The notes: generated from the sequence alone by a model not told the origin. Positions 12,554 to 25,215 are shown, numbered from the stretch's first letter. The stretch is DNA of 64,000 bases from Atopsyche davidsoni (GCA_022113835.1 JAILWY010000010.1:15259501-15323500), one strand, 5' to 3'. Program-made: numbers and translations.

Positions 12554-13831
12554 TTAGTGAGATTTATTAGAGGAGTTTAATGAACGGCTTGACAAGTTGA
12601 GCGTTTTGCAATTCAATAGACAGAGTTCTTCGTGGGTGTCGTTTGCTTTAAATCTGGCCGACTCGTTCGAGATATTTTTCCAAGAATTCTTCGAATCTGC
12701 ATGACTATCGCCCGAATGCATCTTATCTTGTAAGCAATACGTGCTCTTGTGTGAACTCGCTATAGAAATGTTGTCATCGGAATACGATCGTTCAAAATCC
12801 GTCCCATCAGACAGCACAGACTCGTTTTCAACAGGATATCCGGTTATGACATCTATTCTAATAACCTGCACTGTTTCTGGACTGGGCAATCTTGATAGAG
12901 TTATGCTTTTCCGCTTTTCTCGTTTTCGTCCACCGAAATTCAATATAGGCACTAAATTAAGATCTATCGTTTTCCTCTCGCGAGAGGTTGATGGCGAGGT
13001 CGTTTTAACTGATTCTTTCTGCTTGGATTTTTTGTGCACTTTGGAGATGGCGCTGCGTTCGGCTTTATCGTCATTAAATACGTCGCTGTTTTTATTCATA
13101 AATTTTACGTCATTGTTATTTGATGCCTCGTAGTCGTAGTCTTCGTTTTTGAAGCGACTGAAGTCGAGCTCCTCCGCCGGCTCGAACAAAGAACACTCGG
13201 ATGAATCATCGGGCAAGTTCAGTTCTCTGAGATATTCCTCGAACTGAAGGCCGTCATACTCAGTGGACGCTCTGCTCGAGGCGCGGCTGGAGTCCTCGTG
13301 GTCGCGGTTTTTGACAAACATTCTATGCAAGTGGCTGGAGCAGTTCTTAGGGACAGTTTTGAACTTTGCTCTCTTCTTGGCCCAGGTGTTGTCTACGGAT
13401 GTGGGAAGGACGGAATGGGGCAGATCTAAATTGGTGATCGTGAGGAAGGCTGGCCGAAAAACGTTTTTGGTCGTTGACGTTTCGTGCATTTCCGACAACT
13501 CACGAGCTGCTAATGGTGTCAAAGGCCTTGACACGTTGTCGTTCCGATCAAGGCGCGGTGTATCTAGATGATATCTGCGAAACAGCCAATAACCGAAATA
13601 ATCAAAAGGTTATCTTAATATATGCAAAAGTGAATGCAAATCGAAAACAAAGGTGTTAATCGCAGCCGTTGAGACGTCAGCAAGAGTCATGTATAAAAAT
13701 GCTCTAAAGTAAACCAAAGACTCATAACAGCTTTATCGTTTGTATCGCTGGCAAATTTAAACAATGTTTAATTCAATACCATAAAACAGAAAAATATCAT
13801 GTTTTCCATGCATGAATATATTGACAAATCA

Positions 13832-13903
<72 letters not shown>

Positions 13904-16900
13904 TAAAAAAATTCGGCATAATATAAAAAAATTCTTTGAATTTAAAAAAAGTTTTAAATAAGGTTAAACATTTTCTGTTTGCCACTATAACGAAAATAAT
14001 TATTTCTTAACACTTTATTTTCAATCGAGTACTTGTTTCAAAGTTCTTCTACACAGCACAGCATATCAAACCGATATTTAAATTATATTATGTGTATGGG
14101 AGGTGGGATTTAACTACGTTCGCCAATATATAACCTCGCTGAGCTATTGTAGCAAAATTTACGACAGAAAAATAATAATAATTTCCATGAAAAAATTGAA
14201 TAATTTTTAAAAAATACACAAATATAAAAATATTCCATGAGACATTTTCAAACTCTTTTGAACGAAATATTCGATTACATAATACGAAAATGCTTCAATT
14301 ATAAAAATAACGATTTCAACAGAAGTTTTGATTTTCTACCACGAATAACACGCCGATAAATTTCTCAGAATAATGATAACGGAAATATCAAGAACATTAT
14401 CGCTGTTGCCAGGTCGATTAGATGATCACCTCTTCAGCCATTCCTCTTCGTCGCAAGAAGAGTCGGCCATCCTGCGTTGGCAGTAGTGGCGGGGACTCCC
14501 TCCTTCAGCGCTGCAGCCTCCGAGTGACGTCATAGCCGATCGCTCCCTCCGGTCCGACAGTTTGGCGCGAAAGCACCGCATCATACTGGAGTCAAAGAAA
14601 ACTTTCTTATGGAAAAATAAATCAGTCTTTACAAAAAAACACGCCTATGACATTGCCAAATAGTTCGGAAATTACGAAAATAGTTTATTCAACAAAAACA
14701 TATTTTTAGTATTTGAATTGAAGATTGTATCTACCATTAAATATTTTTTTTAGTAAAAGTAAATTTTGGAACTAATTAATTCAGTTAAAAACAAAACAAA
14801 ATAATATTATTTAAAACAGTGGGTAATTTTATATTAAAAGAAAATGATCACAAAATCCACGCTTTTAAATAAAAGGATCCTGATATAATAGTTGTATTAT
14901 CTATAAATTATACGATGCCTGGTGCAACCGCCGCAGACACTCAAACTATTGAGCTGTATAGACCCCCAAAAAAAAAACTTCCTCAGCTCACGTACACTGA
15001 TATTAAATAAATAATTTATTAAATTGCTGGGTTAAAAAAGTTATTGAAAAAATATTAACATTTAACCTTCAAAAGATACACATTAAAGTCAAATAAGTCT
15101 TAAAACCGTACTTTGCATGCATTTTATTACGAGTAGCTAATATTGATGTCCTGAATTTATATGTATACATCTAATATTGTGACAAAGTATATTTTACGAG
15201 AATAAATGCATAATGTATACGTATAACAAATAATAACATTTTTTTCTTTGTTGAATAAAACTCTTTGGTTCATACTGTCGATTTATAGTATTTTGTACAA
15301 AATCACTTGGTAATTTATTTACTTTATTGCGTATCACCAATGATAGATTATATGGCAGAGCGTGTGGCGTGGGCGAAGATAGTCTCGCGAGCGCAAATTT
15401 TGACCCTGTGGGCCCGCCGTCCATGGCGCCTGCACCTCGGCGTGCAATAGTCCGGTCTCGAAGGATCAAACTGTGCTTCTGACCAATCAATATGATTTTA
15501 AAAATTACACTTTAAATAATTTATGTTAAACAGCGTTAGTTTAAAAATTATTTGTTGAGTTAAATTAAATATTTTATAATTTAGCATAAATGCTATTTAA
15601 TATATTATTATAATTAAATATATTTTTTATTTTTATTTATTTATCTATATTTCACTATTTTTTTAAAAACAAACATTTTTTATGCGTTTCGCTAATTATC
15701 AAAGCTCGCTTATAAGCAGTCTCCAAAAATCGTAGAACGCTCCAAGTTGACTTTGATTGACAGATTCCAGTACAGCCCAATACCATTTGGATAAATTAAA
15801 TTTTTAGCGTTCGTATATTAAATTTTAATTTTAGAACAAGCGATTAAATTAAATTTATTTTATGTTAAAATTAAAAAATAATAATAACCACTTGTCGCAG
15901 CGGCCAATATAGAAGCTGTCGGGCCCAAACTGCAGTTGGCCGCCCCAATGATCGCCGCAGACGCCCTCAAATCCATTCGGTTTTTTTTTATTGGGTTCGT
16001 ATTTTTTTCATCTTCATACCACAGGAAAAACAAAATAATGATTCCAAATAATGGAGCCTAATGACGATAGAAATTCGGTCAAAAACGACGAAATTGAGAC
16101 GTCTTATTGAATGACGCCACAGATTTGTTTTGGAATTTTTATTTCGGCTCCATCAACTGAGAACAACAGCTAACTATAGATTACTATTTATGTAGTAGAA
16201 AACTGTGAAAGTACTCAAAGAATTTTAAATAATATCATTAAATATAGCTATCAAAGCACAAAAACAACTAACAAAATAAGGTTTTTTTTCTCCATTTTAT
16301 TGAAATCTTTATATCTCATCGTGTAAGCGATTGTTGTGAAGCAATTAACCTTTTGATTTTGTTTGTTTGATATGAAGAATATCTTTAATGCAATATGTTG
16401 TTTCGTTACAATATAGGCAGGCTGCTGTATTATAAAACCTGATTTTTTTTACTCTTTGGGTTGTCAAGTCTGCAGTAATAAAATTCTACAAAAAAATAAT
16501 CTAAGAATTTTAAAACATTTTCAGTGTTTACCGAAGGACCAAAATAATTTCAATTAATAAGCATATTATTTTTCGAAATGAAAAAATAACACTGTTTGTA
16601 TTTTTTTTAAATCTGGTTGGGTTTGTAAAAAATAAGCATTATTAATTACAAATAAATCACTATTCGTAATGGTGTTCTGGGCTCTTTGTGACTACAATCT
16701 TTCTCATGTAATAAATAACGGCGTGCATGTGTGCGTGCACCCAGCGCGTGCGTGTGCTCGGTGCGCAGGTATCGGCGGTCCTGTGGGCCTTGCAGGTGGC
16801 TTTTATACTTGGAACAAAAGACAGAGATACTCACGCATGGCGCTCGAGCCGAACTACCACTGCAACTTAATTCGCCCCAAATAATTTTTTTTCTTCACTT

Positions 16901-19212
16901 TTGATATCTATAAATGTAATCCATTAGAACATGTCCTTGGTCGCTGTAAAATTAATCTTTCAAACAAAGTGTATATTTATTAAATATAATGTATATATAC
17001 TAATATATGTATATGAATATATTTTTCGCTGATCTTTTTATCGAGAGTTCAATATCGACGCCAGTGTTATTCCACTGTTATTTTTTTCTCTCAGTCAATC
17101 ATATGACATCAACAAAAACAAAGTATTTCGAAGTATTCTACTATTTACTTGCATAGAATCATAACTAGAAAGTGGCATTATTTTAAATATATTTGAAACC
17201 TCATATATATTATAATTTCTTAAATCTAAAGAATTTGAAAAGAAGATTTCTTAAAGTATTATTAATATAAAACGAAAGTAACATCTAACAAAATGTACGA
17301 AACTAATAATTAGAACCCAAAACGCATTAAACTAGTACACGTGATGGTATAAGTCCGAATAAGCTCTCAAGGGATGGTCTCGCACCCCTGGCGGTTAAGG
17401 GATGAAGATCCGAGCGTGGGAGTGTATCATATATTTTTTTACATTTTTTTTGTTACTTTTACCTGAGATCCCATAAATTTGTGTCGGCGCAAACTTTCGA
17501 AATAACAGGAAACCCTCGGCCAGCTTTGTTACGGTCATGTTTAAAGTTTCATCTAAAGAACAAATCAGAACGAATTCGGAAAAATTTCCACGTATTTAAA
17601 GTCGTTTGAGTTGAAATTATTATTAATGTTGAACTGCTTCATGTTTTCGATACTTCGACGTTTCAACTGAAGATGGTTTCAGCACGGGGACCGAAACGTG
17701 GAAGTACCAAAAAATTGAAGTAGCTCAATATTTTCTAAATAATCAAAATAAACAAAATATAATGCTTTCTATTTATGTAACTGTTGTAATGATATTTACA
17801 TAAAGGATTTAAATGTATAAAATATTGTTATGATTTAAAAGAAATTAAGACATCAAATATAAATATTAGGTGATAGGTCTAAAAAATTGATAATAAATTA
17901 AGCAATTTGGTAAGCTATAAGGTTAAATAGATTTTTTTATTGCAGATATTGCGTTAATGCGGTATATAGTTTTATAATTAAAATTTATCTATGAAATTAA
18001 ATCATAGTACAATCATGTCTACTATACTCTCTTCAATCAAATATTCATAACAAAAGAGCGCTAATTATTAAGTTTGAAAAAAAGTCTAGCGAGAAAAGTT
18101 GTAGCATTTTATATTCAAAGGATACGTAATTTCAGTATATTAACGAAAAGAAAGATTAAATTTTTGTACCACAAAAAAATAAAACAATGTACCCAGTTTG
18201 TCGGTGCTATGACCCACTCTTACCACTAAAGGCAAGAGACATTGATCATATGATATCGCCTCACATACGAACGATTACAATGGGATGTATTTATATGGAG
18301 TTGGTCTGCAGTTATATTTGTTCAAATATAAATATTTTGTATTATCAAATTCTAAAATTTATTTACATGAGATTTCAATGATACATCTACTTCCCTGGCA
18401 ATCGATATCTTTGATATTACAAACACGCGAAAATACTCAAAATATATCATATTTATTCTGAAGGTTTCTTTTTTGATTATCTATATAAAGTAGGTATATT
18501 GTAAGTTTAATTTTAGAACTAATTCTTATATTCTTGAATAAAATATATTTACTGAAATAGCGTTGAATCATAAATATCAAAATATTTTGTAAATGGGAAA
18601 GAAGTATAACTTTACAATACTAGCAATATCATATTTTTAAGAGGCATAGAAACTATAGAGAGTATCAAAAGCTTGTTAAATCATATGACAATAAATAATT
18701 GAATTGCTTGATTATTTTACTGTTATCATCGATAATTAATTGTTTTATTTTAATATCTCTGTTTAAAATTTTACAAAAAAAGTTGAAATTTAAATCGTAG
18801 AGAACTGTACATAATATGCAAGAAATTATGTAGGGATCAAATACGGAGTATTTTATCTAAATAATCTGTATTTTTTATGTCCACCTGCATATGAATGTTC
18901 TATAGGCACGAAACCTCGAAAAATATAGCAAGATCGTTAAAACAAATATTCAAGTATTGGAGACTAGGCAGATGACTGCGGTTAGAGCACAAGAAAGAAA
19001 GAAAAGATGACAGAAACAATGCACAAATGACGCCCGCACAAAAGAAGGGCGGGGCCAGTCAACTCAAGATTTATAGAAAAAATAACACAATGCTCACAAA
19101 AAATCTGTTCTTACTCTCCTGTATCGGACGCCCCTGAGCGAGAGCCCATTATATGTCGGGCAGAATACTCGAAAATAGTCGTGCTCTGCCCGACGTCAGA
19201 TTCTTGTTCCAT
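12554..19212 (-). CDS. unrecognised gene, disordered Ser-rich protein (3 exons)
   Basis: Three minus-strand exons join in phase without a stop: 19212-19115, 14585-14430 and 13574-12554, giving about 424 residues. Exon 1 starts at an ATG with good context (GCAAATGG) and ends at a strong GTAAGA donor. Exons 2 and 3 begin at CAG acceptors, and exon 2 ends in GTGATC. Exon 3 alone is open for 340 codons, far beyond chance. The protein has no signal peptide or membrane segment. It is rich in Ser, Asp, Glu and Lys, with an acidic stretch around residues 205-235 and basic clusters near 266 (KKSKQK) and 300 (GRKREKRK) that could be nuclear signals. No domain is recognised. Further exons inside the 4.5 kb first intron are possible, and exon 2 has its own ATG pair, so an alternative start is conceivable. 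Exon 3 is firm; the join to exon 1 is inference from phase and splice signals. Confidence 0.65.
13834..13900. repeat. (TA)n microsatellite
   Basis: About 32 uninterrupted TA units lie in the intron between the second and third exons of the minus-strand gene ending at 12554. It is the longest simple repeat in the window. Confidence 0.95.
15323..15490 (-). other. GC-rich exon-like block in intron
   Basis: Lies in intron 1 of the 12.55-19.2 kb gene. On the minus strand GGTCAG can act as acceptor and TTG|GTGATA as donor. One frame includes an internal ATG (MDGGPTGSKF onward), and a second frame is also open. It could be an optional exon or a separate promoter element. The end phase in the MDGG frame does not fit the next exon. 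Confidence 0.25.
15895..15975 (-). other. GC-rich exon-like block in intron
   Basis: An 80-base GC-rich block in the same intron. Minus-strand reading gives GFEGVCGDHW, then GGQLQFGPDS, then FYIGRCDK, ending at a weak GTGGTT donor whose phase would fit the exon at 14585. The acceptor (TTTGAG) is poor. A second frame is also open, so this is only a possible extra exon. Confidence 0.22.
16660..16885. other. GC-rich block with a minus-strand TATA motif
   Basis: Plus-strand frame open for 71 codons from a GTG-rich start region. On the minus strand a clean TATAAAAG lies at about 16802-16810 and a GTGAGT splice donor at about 16837. This may be an internal promoter or first-exon region of the surrounding minus-strand gene. 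Its ATG, spliced to the 14585 exon, would hit a stop, so I do not join it. Confidence 0.25.
17631..17726. mobile_element. foldback / MITE-like element
   Basis: Two arms of about 40 bases form an imperfect inverted repeat. The left arm runs from GAACTGCTTCATG to CTTCGACGTTTC. The right arm runs from GAAACGTGGAAG to TTGAAGTAGCTC. They enclose a short centre with AAGATGGTTTCAGCACGGGG. No coding capacity. Foldback elements with this kind of arm are common in lepidopteran genomes, but the family name is not certain. It sits in intron 1 of the minus-strand gene. Confidence 0.6.
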
Positions 19213-19297
19213 TTGCTAGCGAGTCGAGAAAATAATTTACACACAAGACGACCACTTGCACTAGAACACATGAATTGAGTCTGCAAATCCTCAAACT

Positions 19298-19618
19298 TTA
19301 GTTACTATAAGAAATGCTACAACCAAAAAGCAATTTTAAAAAAGTAAAATATTGTATATATATATATGGTGATTTTTTAAAACTGAATTGTCTAATAACA
19401 AATGTTATCAGACAAGGTGCCTCGATCGCATAAAAAAAATATTTACTTGGAGGTCGAGGCACAAAGCCTTTCAAAAGGCAATAGCTTAAATTTGAGTACT
19501 TCACTCTATAAAAACAACATTGGCAACTTTTAAATTGTGACGATTCCCGGAAAGCGTTAGAACAGTACAGACAATATAACAGACCTTGCTTAAACAGCGT
19601 TTGGCCCACTGTACTCAT
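19298..19618 (-). CDS. hypothetical ORF of 106 codons
   Basis: True ATG (MSTVGQTLFK) and 106 open codons in AT-rich DNA, just upstream of exon 1 of the 12.55-19.2 kb gene and on the same strand. It is rich in Cys, Phe, Tyr and Ser, with a Cys cluster near residues 31-35 (SCQCC). There is no signal peptide. A 9-base inverted repeat around GTGCCTCGA lies inside, so the ORF may be part of a small mobile element rather than a gene. No splice sites are needed. Confidence 0.25.
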   Translation of the reverse strand: MSTVGQTLFKQGLLYCLYCSNAFRESSQFKSCQCCFYRVKYSNLSYCLLKGFVPRPPSKYFFYAIEAPCLITFVIRQFSFKKSPYIYIQYFTFLKLLFGCSISYSN

Positions 19619-21150
19619 GTTTAAGATATTTTATTATTTATTATAATTATCTGCAGTTATAAAAAATACGTGTATTTAAAAAATATATTTTTTATTCTTA
19701 ATAATACCATGACAGAGCCTTGCTATCTTACATGGTAACCATTATCCTAAGCGTCTTACAGAAACTAAAAGCTCTTTTTTTAGACACGATGGACAAAATG
19801 GTTAAATAGTCGTTAAATATACAAGTTTTTATAGTTTATTAATAGTGATTCAAAATCACTTTTTTATTTAAAATATATTTTAAAAAAATACTATAAAACC
19901 CAGTTTTTATTCATATTTTTGGTTACATGGCTCTATCATCCTTCGAAACATAATAGACTAACACCAACGTTACATCCAGATTAGTATTATGTTTTTATTT
20001 TACTTGAAATCGCATGTCCGACAAAAGAAACCCAAGGACATATGAGCGCTAAAACAATCTCTTTAAATTGTTTTCATTATCTGAATAAGCGTTATATCTT
20101 CACTATCATAGTTTAAGAATGTTTATTTAAGAAATAACTTAGTTGCGGATACATCAATCTAAAAACTTATAATGTGAGTGTAGCAAGATGTATCAAATAT
20201 TTATTTGTTCCTGTCGAAAATCAAATAAAATTCATTTTTAAATAAATTTCCCCTATTATCGGAAGGTTATGGTTTTATATGTTAGACAGTTACATGAGAC
20301 ACCATCGTATTGCATGGTGGGTATAATAAGACTATATATTTTTAAAAAACGCCTTATTTTAATTGATTCATTAAAACATCCAACAGAAATAACTTTTTAT
20401 TGTATTGTAGATATTACTTTTGAGGTAAACGACTCTAAATAAACATTTCATTCCAATTTAACTATTTTCATTTAATTTTTTTAAAATTAAAATATGTATG
20501 AGATACAATATTAAATTTAAAACATGCATTTCTATCTAAAATATTTTTCTCTGTGTAGTCTCCACGTTATTTTTCTGTCGGAATATTTTTATATTTACTT
20601 GGAGAGCTTTACAAAATGGTGAACTTGAAAATACAATCTGACATAGAACATCCTCTGTCACATCACATAAAGATGCTATTTTTCTAGGACGTCACGTTTC
20701 TCGCAGGCGAAGTAAAATGACAGGTGCGCGATGAGCCAAAAATGTAGGTACCAGCTGCGCATACGACCGGTGCAATATCCTTGTGGTTTCCAAACTTCAT
20801 CCAGGATTAGCTGCTATAAAATACCATTTGACTGATTGCGAGTAAAATGAGAACGATTATGAATTACTTGAGATTTAAGTAAATGCATAAATGTGTATCA
20901 GTCATCACAACAAACATGTATCTCGTTTTATAATTATTAAATAAATATTAATTTACACATTGGCATATTTATTAATTGAAACATAATAGGTTTTAAAATA
21001 TCATAATGATTCTAAATAAATTATGTACAAGGTTTTTTGTGCTTTATAATTCAAAAGAATACTACGTGCTTAGGTAATTTTTTTAGAAATTTTATTTGTT
21101 TTGTTCTCTATGTTAGAGTAAAAACGTCGATATCTGGTATTATAAAAAGT
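19619..21150. other. AT-rich intergenic DNA
   Basis: No supported gene. A GC-richer patch at about 20690-20820 holds a plus-strand ATG with 34 codons (MSQKCRYQLR onward) just after a CGCAG sequence, too short and isolated to call. Confidence 0.4.
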
Positions 21151-21390
21151 ATGGTGGTTAGGGGTGCACTCAAAGTGGCTCCGCGCCCCACCACTTGGGA
21201 CTCGCAAAGGTGCATCTCCGCGGAGCCTGGGAACCGTTCTGGAGAAGGATCGCACCGCTGCACAACTGCAGAGAGGCTGCACAATGCGCCCCTGATGCCG
21301 GATATCGTATTCTCATCCAAGTAATTAAATCCATACAACTCAGATCTGCCATCTTCCCCCTAGCAAATGCCTTGTGACTAATCGACATAT
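21150..21390. other. GC-rich island open in most frames
   Basis: About 220 bases of GC-rich sequence in which three plus frames and at least three overlapping minus runs stay open for 55 or more codons. No frame stands out, no clear acceptor or donor bounds it, and no family is recognised. It is either a short exon whose frame cannot be chosen or a conserved non-coding element. Confidence 0.4.
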
Positions 21391-21456
21391 TGCGAATTAT
21401 CTAGTTTTCGTGTTGCTATTTAAACCTGTTTTTACAATTGAGCTAAGCACGCTATG

Positions 21457-21457
<1 letters not shown>

Positions 21458-21492
<35 letters not shown>
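21458..21492. repeat. (TA)n then (TG)n microsatellite
   Basis: About 13 TA units followed by a short TG run. Confidence 0.9.
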
Positions 21493-21495
<3 letters not shown>

Positions 21496-22919
21496 TTAAT
21501 GAAATACCAAATGTTCAACATTCATTAATTGTACATTTTTAATAAAATAAAAGTTTTATCAAACAAATGAACGCTACCATGTTTTGGATAAATTTAAAAC
21601 TGATAATCACGACTTAAAAAAACATTTACTTTACTGATTTTGCTAGCTCGGTAGTTAAGACCCAAAAGCTACTTCAATACCTTTCTTGGTGGGTAAGTTC
21701 TAATTAATATCATTGATATGGAACACGTTTTAGTTTAATTGATTTTTAAATTGTGAAAATATATATTAATTATATGTATTATAGACATGTATGAGTAGTA
21801 CTGAATTTAAATGTGAGGATTAGCTGAATATAGTACCTCTGTAAAGGAGGAGCTTCTTTTATTTTTACACGACCTATATACTCATAGATTTTATTTGCTT
21901 GGCGCTACAATACATTTTCTAGTTTAAAAAAACAAATCGTCGATATTAAGGATAGATTAAGCTAACGCGACGTTCACATGTGGTGTAACTACGTTTATAA
22001 AGAGCGTGGTATACATTGTAGTTAATATGTATAAAAACTGACAAGTCTGGTTATCATTCTAACAACTGTAATTGAATAAATGAAACATAATAATCATTTT
22101 ACTAATCTAAGACATAAATAATTTGTTGTTTCTGTTTAATCTCAAAATAATTATTAATATTAGATTTCTCCTCAAACATCCCTTATTTCCGAGACGCTAA
22201 AATAGTACATTAACATAAATAAATAAACATTATTCACCTGTTCAGCTATTTATGCTAATAAAATTATAGAACTAACAGAAATATCAATCACCAGACAGTC
22301 ACAATCAACCTCCTGATTAGTTTTATTTAATTATTTACGTTGCGGTCGTGGAACAAAGGATAATATTACCAATGCAAGAAGAAAGTTAGCTACCCAGTTC
22401 ATAACGGGTTATCAATGTTTATATTGTAGCTCTGCACCACCTACCTTCCATTGAGTCAATAAATTAGCTAGCATTAGGGAACAGGGACGAGTTGAAAGTG
22501 CTTATCATGGTTGAAGGGTGGTTTTCTATGTAAAAATATAAGCAAAAACATTTTCTTGCTTTTGATATAACCAACTATTAAAAAAAACGATTTATACTAT
22601 ACTATTGTGATGAAATTGCAAAGAAAATCATTTGCTTGTAATATATTTTCAAACGTGCTTTATACGTTACTTTTGTGCAGTTTTCTAAAACATAACTGTG
22701 CATGTACATGTGCTTACAGTTGTTGGTATAAATACAACAGTGTGCAAAAAAGTGCTAATTTGAAGAAAAATTAACAAACTTCATGAATGGGAATCCGTTT
22801 TATAAAAACACAAAAAACGTTTTTATCGCTAAACCACAAATCAAATCACTCTACCAGGGTATTTAAATATGCAATTGATCATTTCTTCAATTCGGCGAAT
22901 GTCGATTTCGAAGCCGCAA

Positions 22920-23320
22920 AAAATCGTTAAATATAAAAGACGTGTTAACTTCGGCTCTGCCCGAAATGCGAAAAATAAAAGCAATACCAACCGATGAAAT
23001 GGAGTTTTATTTGTGCACGTTTCTGTTCAAATTGAAATCGGCCACGACCGTTTTGCATTCGCGGGCGGACGGCTCGGAGTACGCGACCGCACTCGCCCGC
23101 GACCCGAAGCCTAATGGTAGCACCGATATATGTTTATAAGAATATTCCGGATTGTGCCTATATTATTTACGCGTATGGAAAGGTGGCGGATCGCGATGAT
23201 TAAGAAACAGGTGGCGTTTATTTTTATCGGAGGGTGGAAATGCATTATTTATAAACGGCATGTCTAGTTTCCCGCAAGATAATGTTTTTGTGTGCGTACG
23301 AAGTCGGGTACGCCTCAACG
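22920..23320. other. GC-rich island, coding status unclear
   Basis: The plus strand has 65 open codons (22942-23139), and at least two minus frames are open over the same stretch. The right half (23150-23320) is mixed composition with AT-rich cores such as TTTATTTTTATCGG, a texture seen in enhancers. No splice sites clearly favour one strand. Confidence 0.3.
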
Positions 23321-23970
23321 TACATTAATATGTATTCGCCTCTAAGGAAAGGAGATTTTATTTTTAATAAAAGATATATTTGGAAATAAATTCAATGGCT
23401 GATAAATATAATGTCGTATTTTTTATGTAGAAATTTAAAACAATATTGTTTTATTTTTTTTTTTACTTATAAACTATTTATTAATAATTGGATGAATGCC
23501 TATTAATATTTTTTTGTTTCTTAGAAAATTAAAATGTGTTATTCCACGGATTACTTTAAAAACCTCAATCGGTAAAAAAATATAGTACGCTCGGAAGTAT
23601 CTCTTCTTGGCAGAGTATTTTAATGCTATCGATTTTTCGTTTTCTATTAACAGCTACGAAATTCTCAATTATTTTAGGCAAATCAAATTGTAATCATTTA
23701 ACAACAGAGCTGCACGCAACGCTCAGGAACAATTATCATTCTGTTATATTGAACGACTAGAATTAAATGCAATTATAAGTCACAAAAGGCCAACTCGAGT
23801 TAAAAGAAAACTAATTTTATTGCCATAAATGAAAAGTTCATTTTCCAATATTCACTTTATTTGTGCCAATTTCACATACAAGGTCGACCAAGCTTAACCA
23901 TTTTGTACGCATTCAAAAAGCAACCCTATTTTTTGATACAAGTAAAAATATTAAATCAATTTACTTGGTG

Positions 23971-24285
23971 TTACCAGCATGAGAATAACCCGCAACTACT
24001 GGCGCACACATAGCATGCGGCTGCAAAATGCGCCTCTTTTTCTCCGTAAGAGTTATTCACCCTTTCATAAAGTTTTTTCTTACAAATAAAAGAATCCAAA
24101 GGGTATTCACAGCACAATAAATCACCATGGGGGCCTTTACAAACGAAAATAATAATAATCTCTAATTGTGAAATTTTAGCGATGCTCTTTTGATTCTTGA
24201 TTACCGACCATGTGCCCGCTGGAGAGATCCAATGGATTCTGAAAGATTGTTTGCGTTTCAACAAAAAGAGCAAAGCCATATTCAT
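23971..24285 (-). CDS. Cys-rich hypothetical protein, 104 codons
   Basis: One uninterrupted frame from a true ATG (MNMALLFLLK) to TAA at 23971 in AT-rich DNA, where 104 open codons are unlikely by chance. The N-terminus is hydrophobic, then basic. The last 60 residues hold eight cysteines, including LLCCEY, SFICKK, CYVCASSC and a final SCW, suggesting a disulfide-bonded domain. An alternative is splicing: a CTTTCAG acceptor at 24239 opens a 34-base exon (NPLDLSSGHMV) with donor GTAATC, joining in phase to an acceptor at 24135 and the same Cys-rich tail. In that model it would be the 3' end of a larger minus-strand gene, and the phase-0 exon ending at 30713 could precede it. Family unknown. 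Confidence 0.42.
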   Translation of the reverse strand: MNMALLFLLKRKQSFRIHWISPAGTWSVIKNQKSIAKISQLEIIIIFVCKGPHGDLLCCEYPLDSFICKKKLYERVNNSYGEKEAHFAAACYVCASSCGLFSCW

Positions 24286-25215
24286 CGCACTTTATTCGAG
24301 ATTGTGTGCTAGTTGTGTTTACTTGGTTATTTTGTCTTGTTTTTTATTGTTTTGTCTCCGCATTGTACCTGACAAATCAGTGAATAAAAATTCTAGCAAT
24401 CTTTCTCTTGTATTTTGTCATCAACATCTTTTGCTACAGCTGATATTTCAATTGTTTCTTCTTTGATATGACATTAAGTATTTCAACGCTATAGTTGCCT
24501 ATCGAATGCAAGAATATAATCATTACTCTTATTTATATTAATATTCCTCTAAATAGTATTTATTATAAAAAAATAAATATTAGATTAACTGTTAACAAAA
24601 TTTTCTTAGAAGTTCGCAATAATAATAATAATGTATATAATAGTCTATGCAGCAGTGCCAACAAGCAAATAAAAATTTGAATAGATAGGCAGTTATAATT
24701 TATTTACATAATTTAATAAAAGGTATTGATTCCGCTGAGCTTTTAGGTTTGTATGTAGCTTTTGAAATTGCCGACAGTAGAGTAGTAAAGACCTAGAACA
24801 AATATAGGTTATTATCTATTAAACCTAGATAATGCTAATCTAGTTATGGTAGTCGCTACAGACAGCGAACATTACTGCTATATTTTATCACTCTAGCTAT
24901 ACATTAACATCAAAATTTACTAGCAGATCGCGTTTCGAAATGTAAAATAACCATTTGGGTAAACATTCCTTTTTCGTTAATGTGTACTTCACCAGTTTTT
25001 TCATGAAAAAGTTATGAAGTCGTCTACCTGAAAAGAAGACCAGCGTATCTAAACATAGACTTTAAATTTAAATAAAGTTTAAAAAAATATTTAAGTACCT
25101 ATATATGTACCCATATAATCCATGCGAAAAATTATTTCATAAATAACAATATTTAGCAAACTTTTATTTCTTTACTTGAAAAATATTGTATTTTAATTGT
25201 CTGTATTTAAATATT
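24286..25215. other. AT-rich intergenic DNA
   Basis: Plus-strand runs of 89 and 61 codons (24197-24466, 24495-24680) lack coding texture. A minus-strand acceptor (CTTCTTTTCAG) near 25030 precedes about 42 open codons but has no partner. No supported gene. Confidence 0.35.

Noticed and set aside
12741..13659. Plus-strand frames of 130, 102 and 61 codons
   Set aside because: They lie opposite the 340-codon minus exon, whose length and splice phase are far better supported.
13797..13985. 62-codon minus ORF of alternating Ile and Tyr
   Set aside because: It is only the translation of the (TA)n microsatellite; the same applies at 8719-8943 and 45791-45979.
17330..17425. tRNA or tRNA-derived element at a GC-rich spot
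   Set aside because: No A-box and B-box pair or cloverleaf could be drawn.
19155..19194. microRNA precursor
   Set aside because: The stem is only 10 bp and lies within a supported coding exon, too short for a normal precursor.
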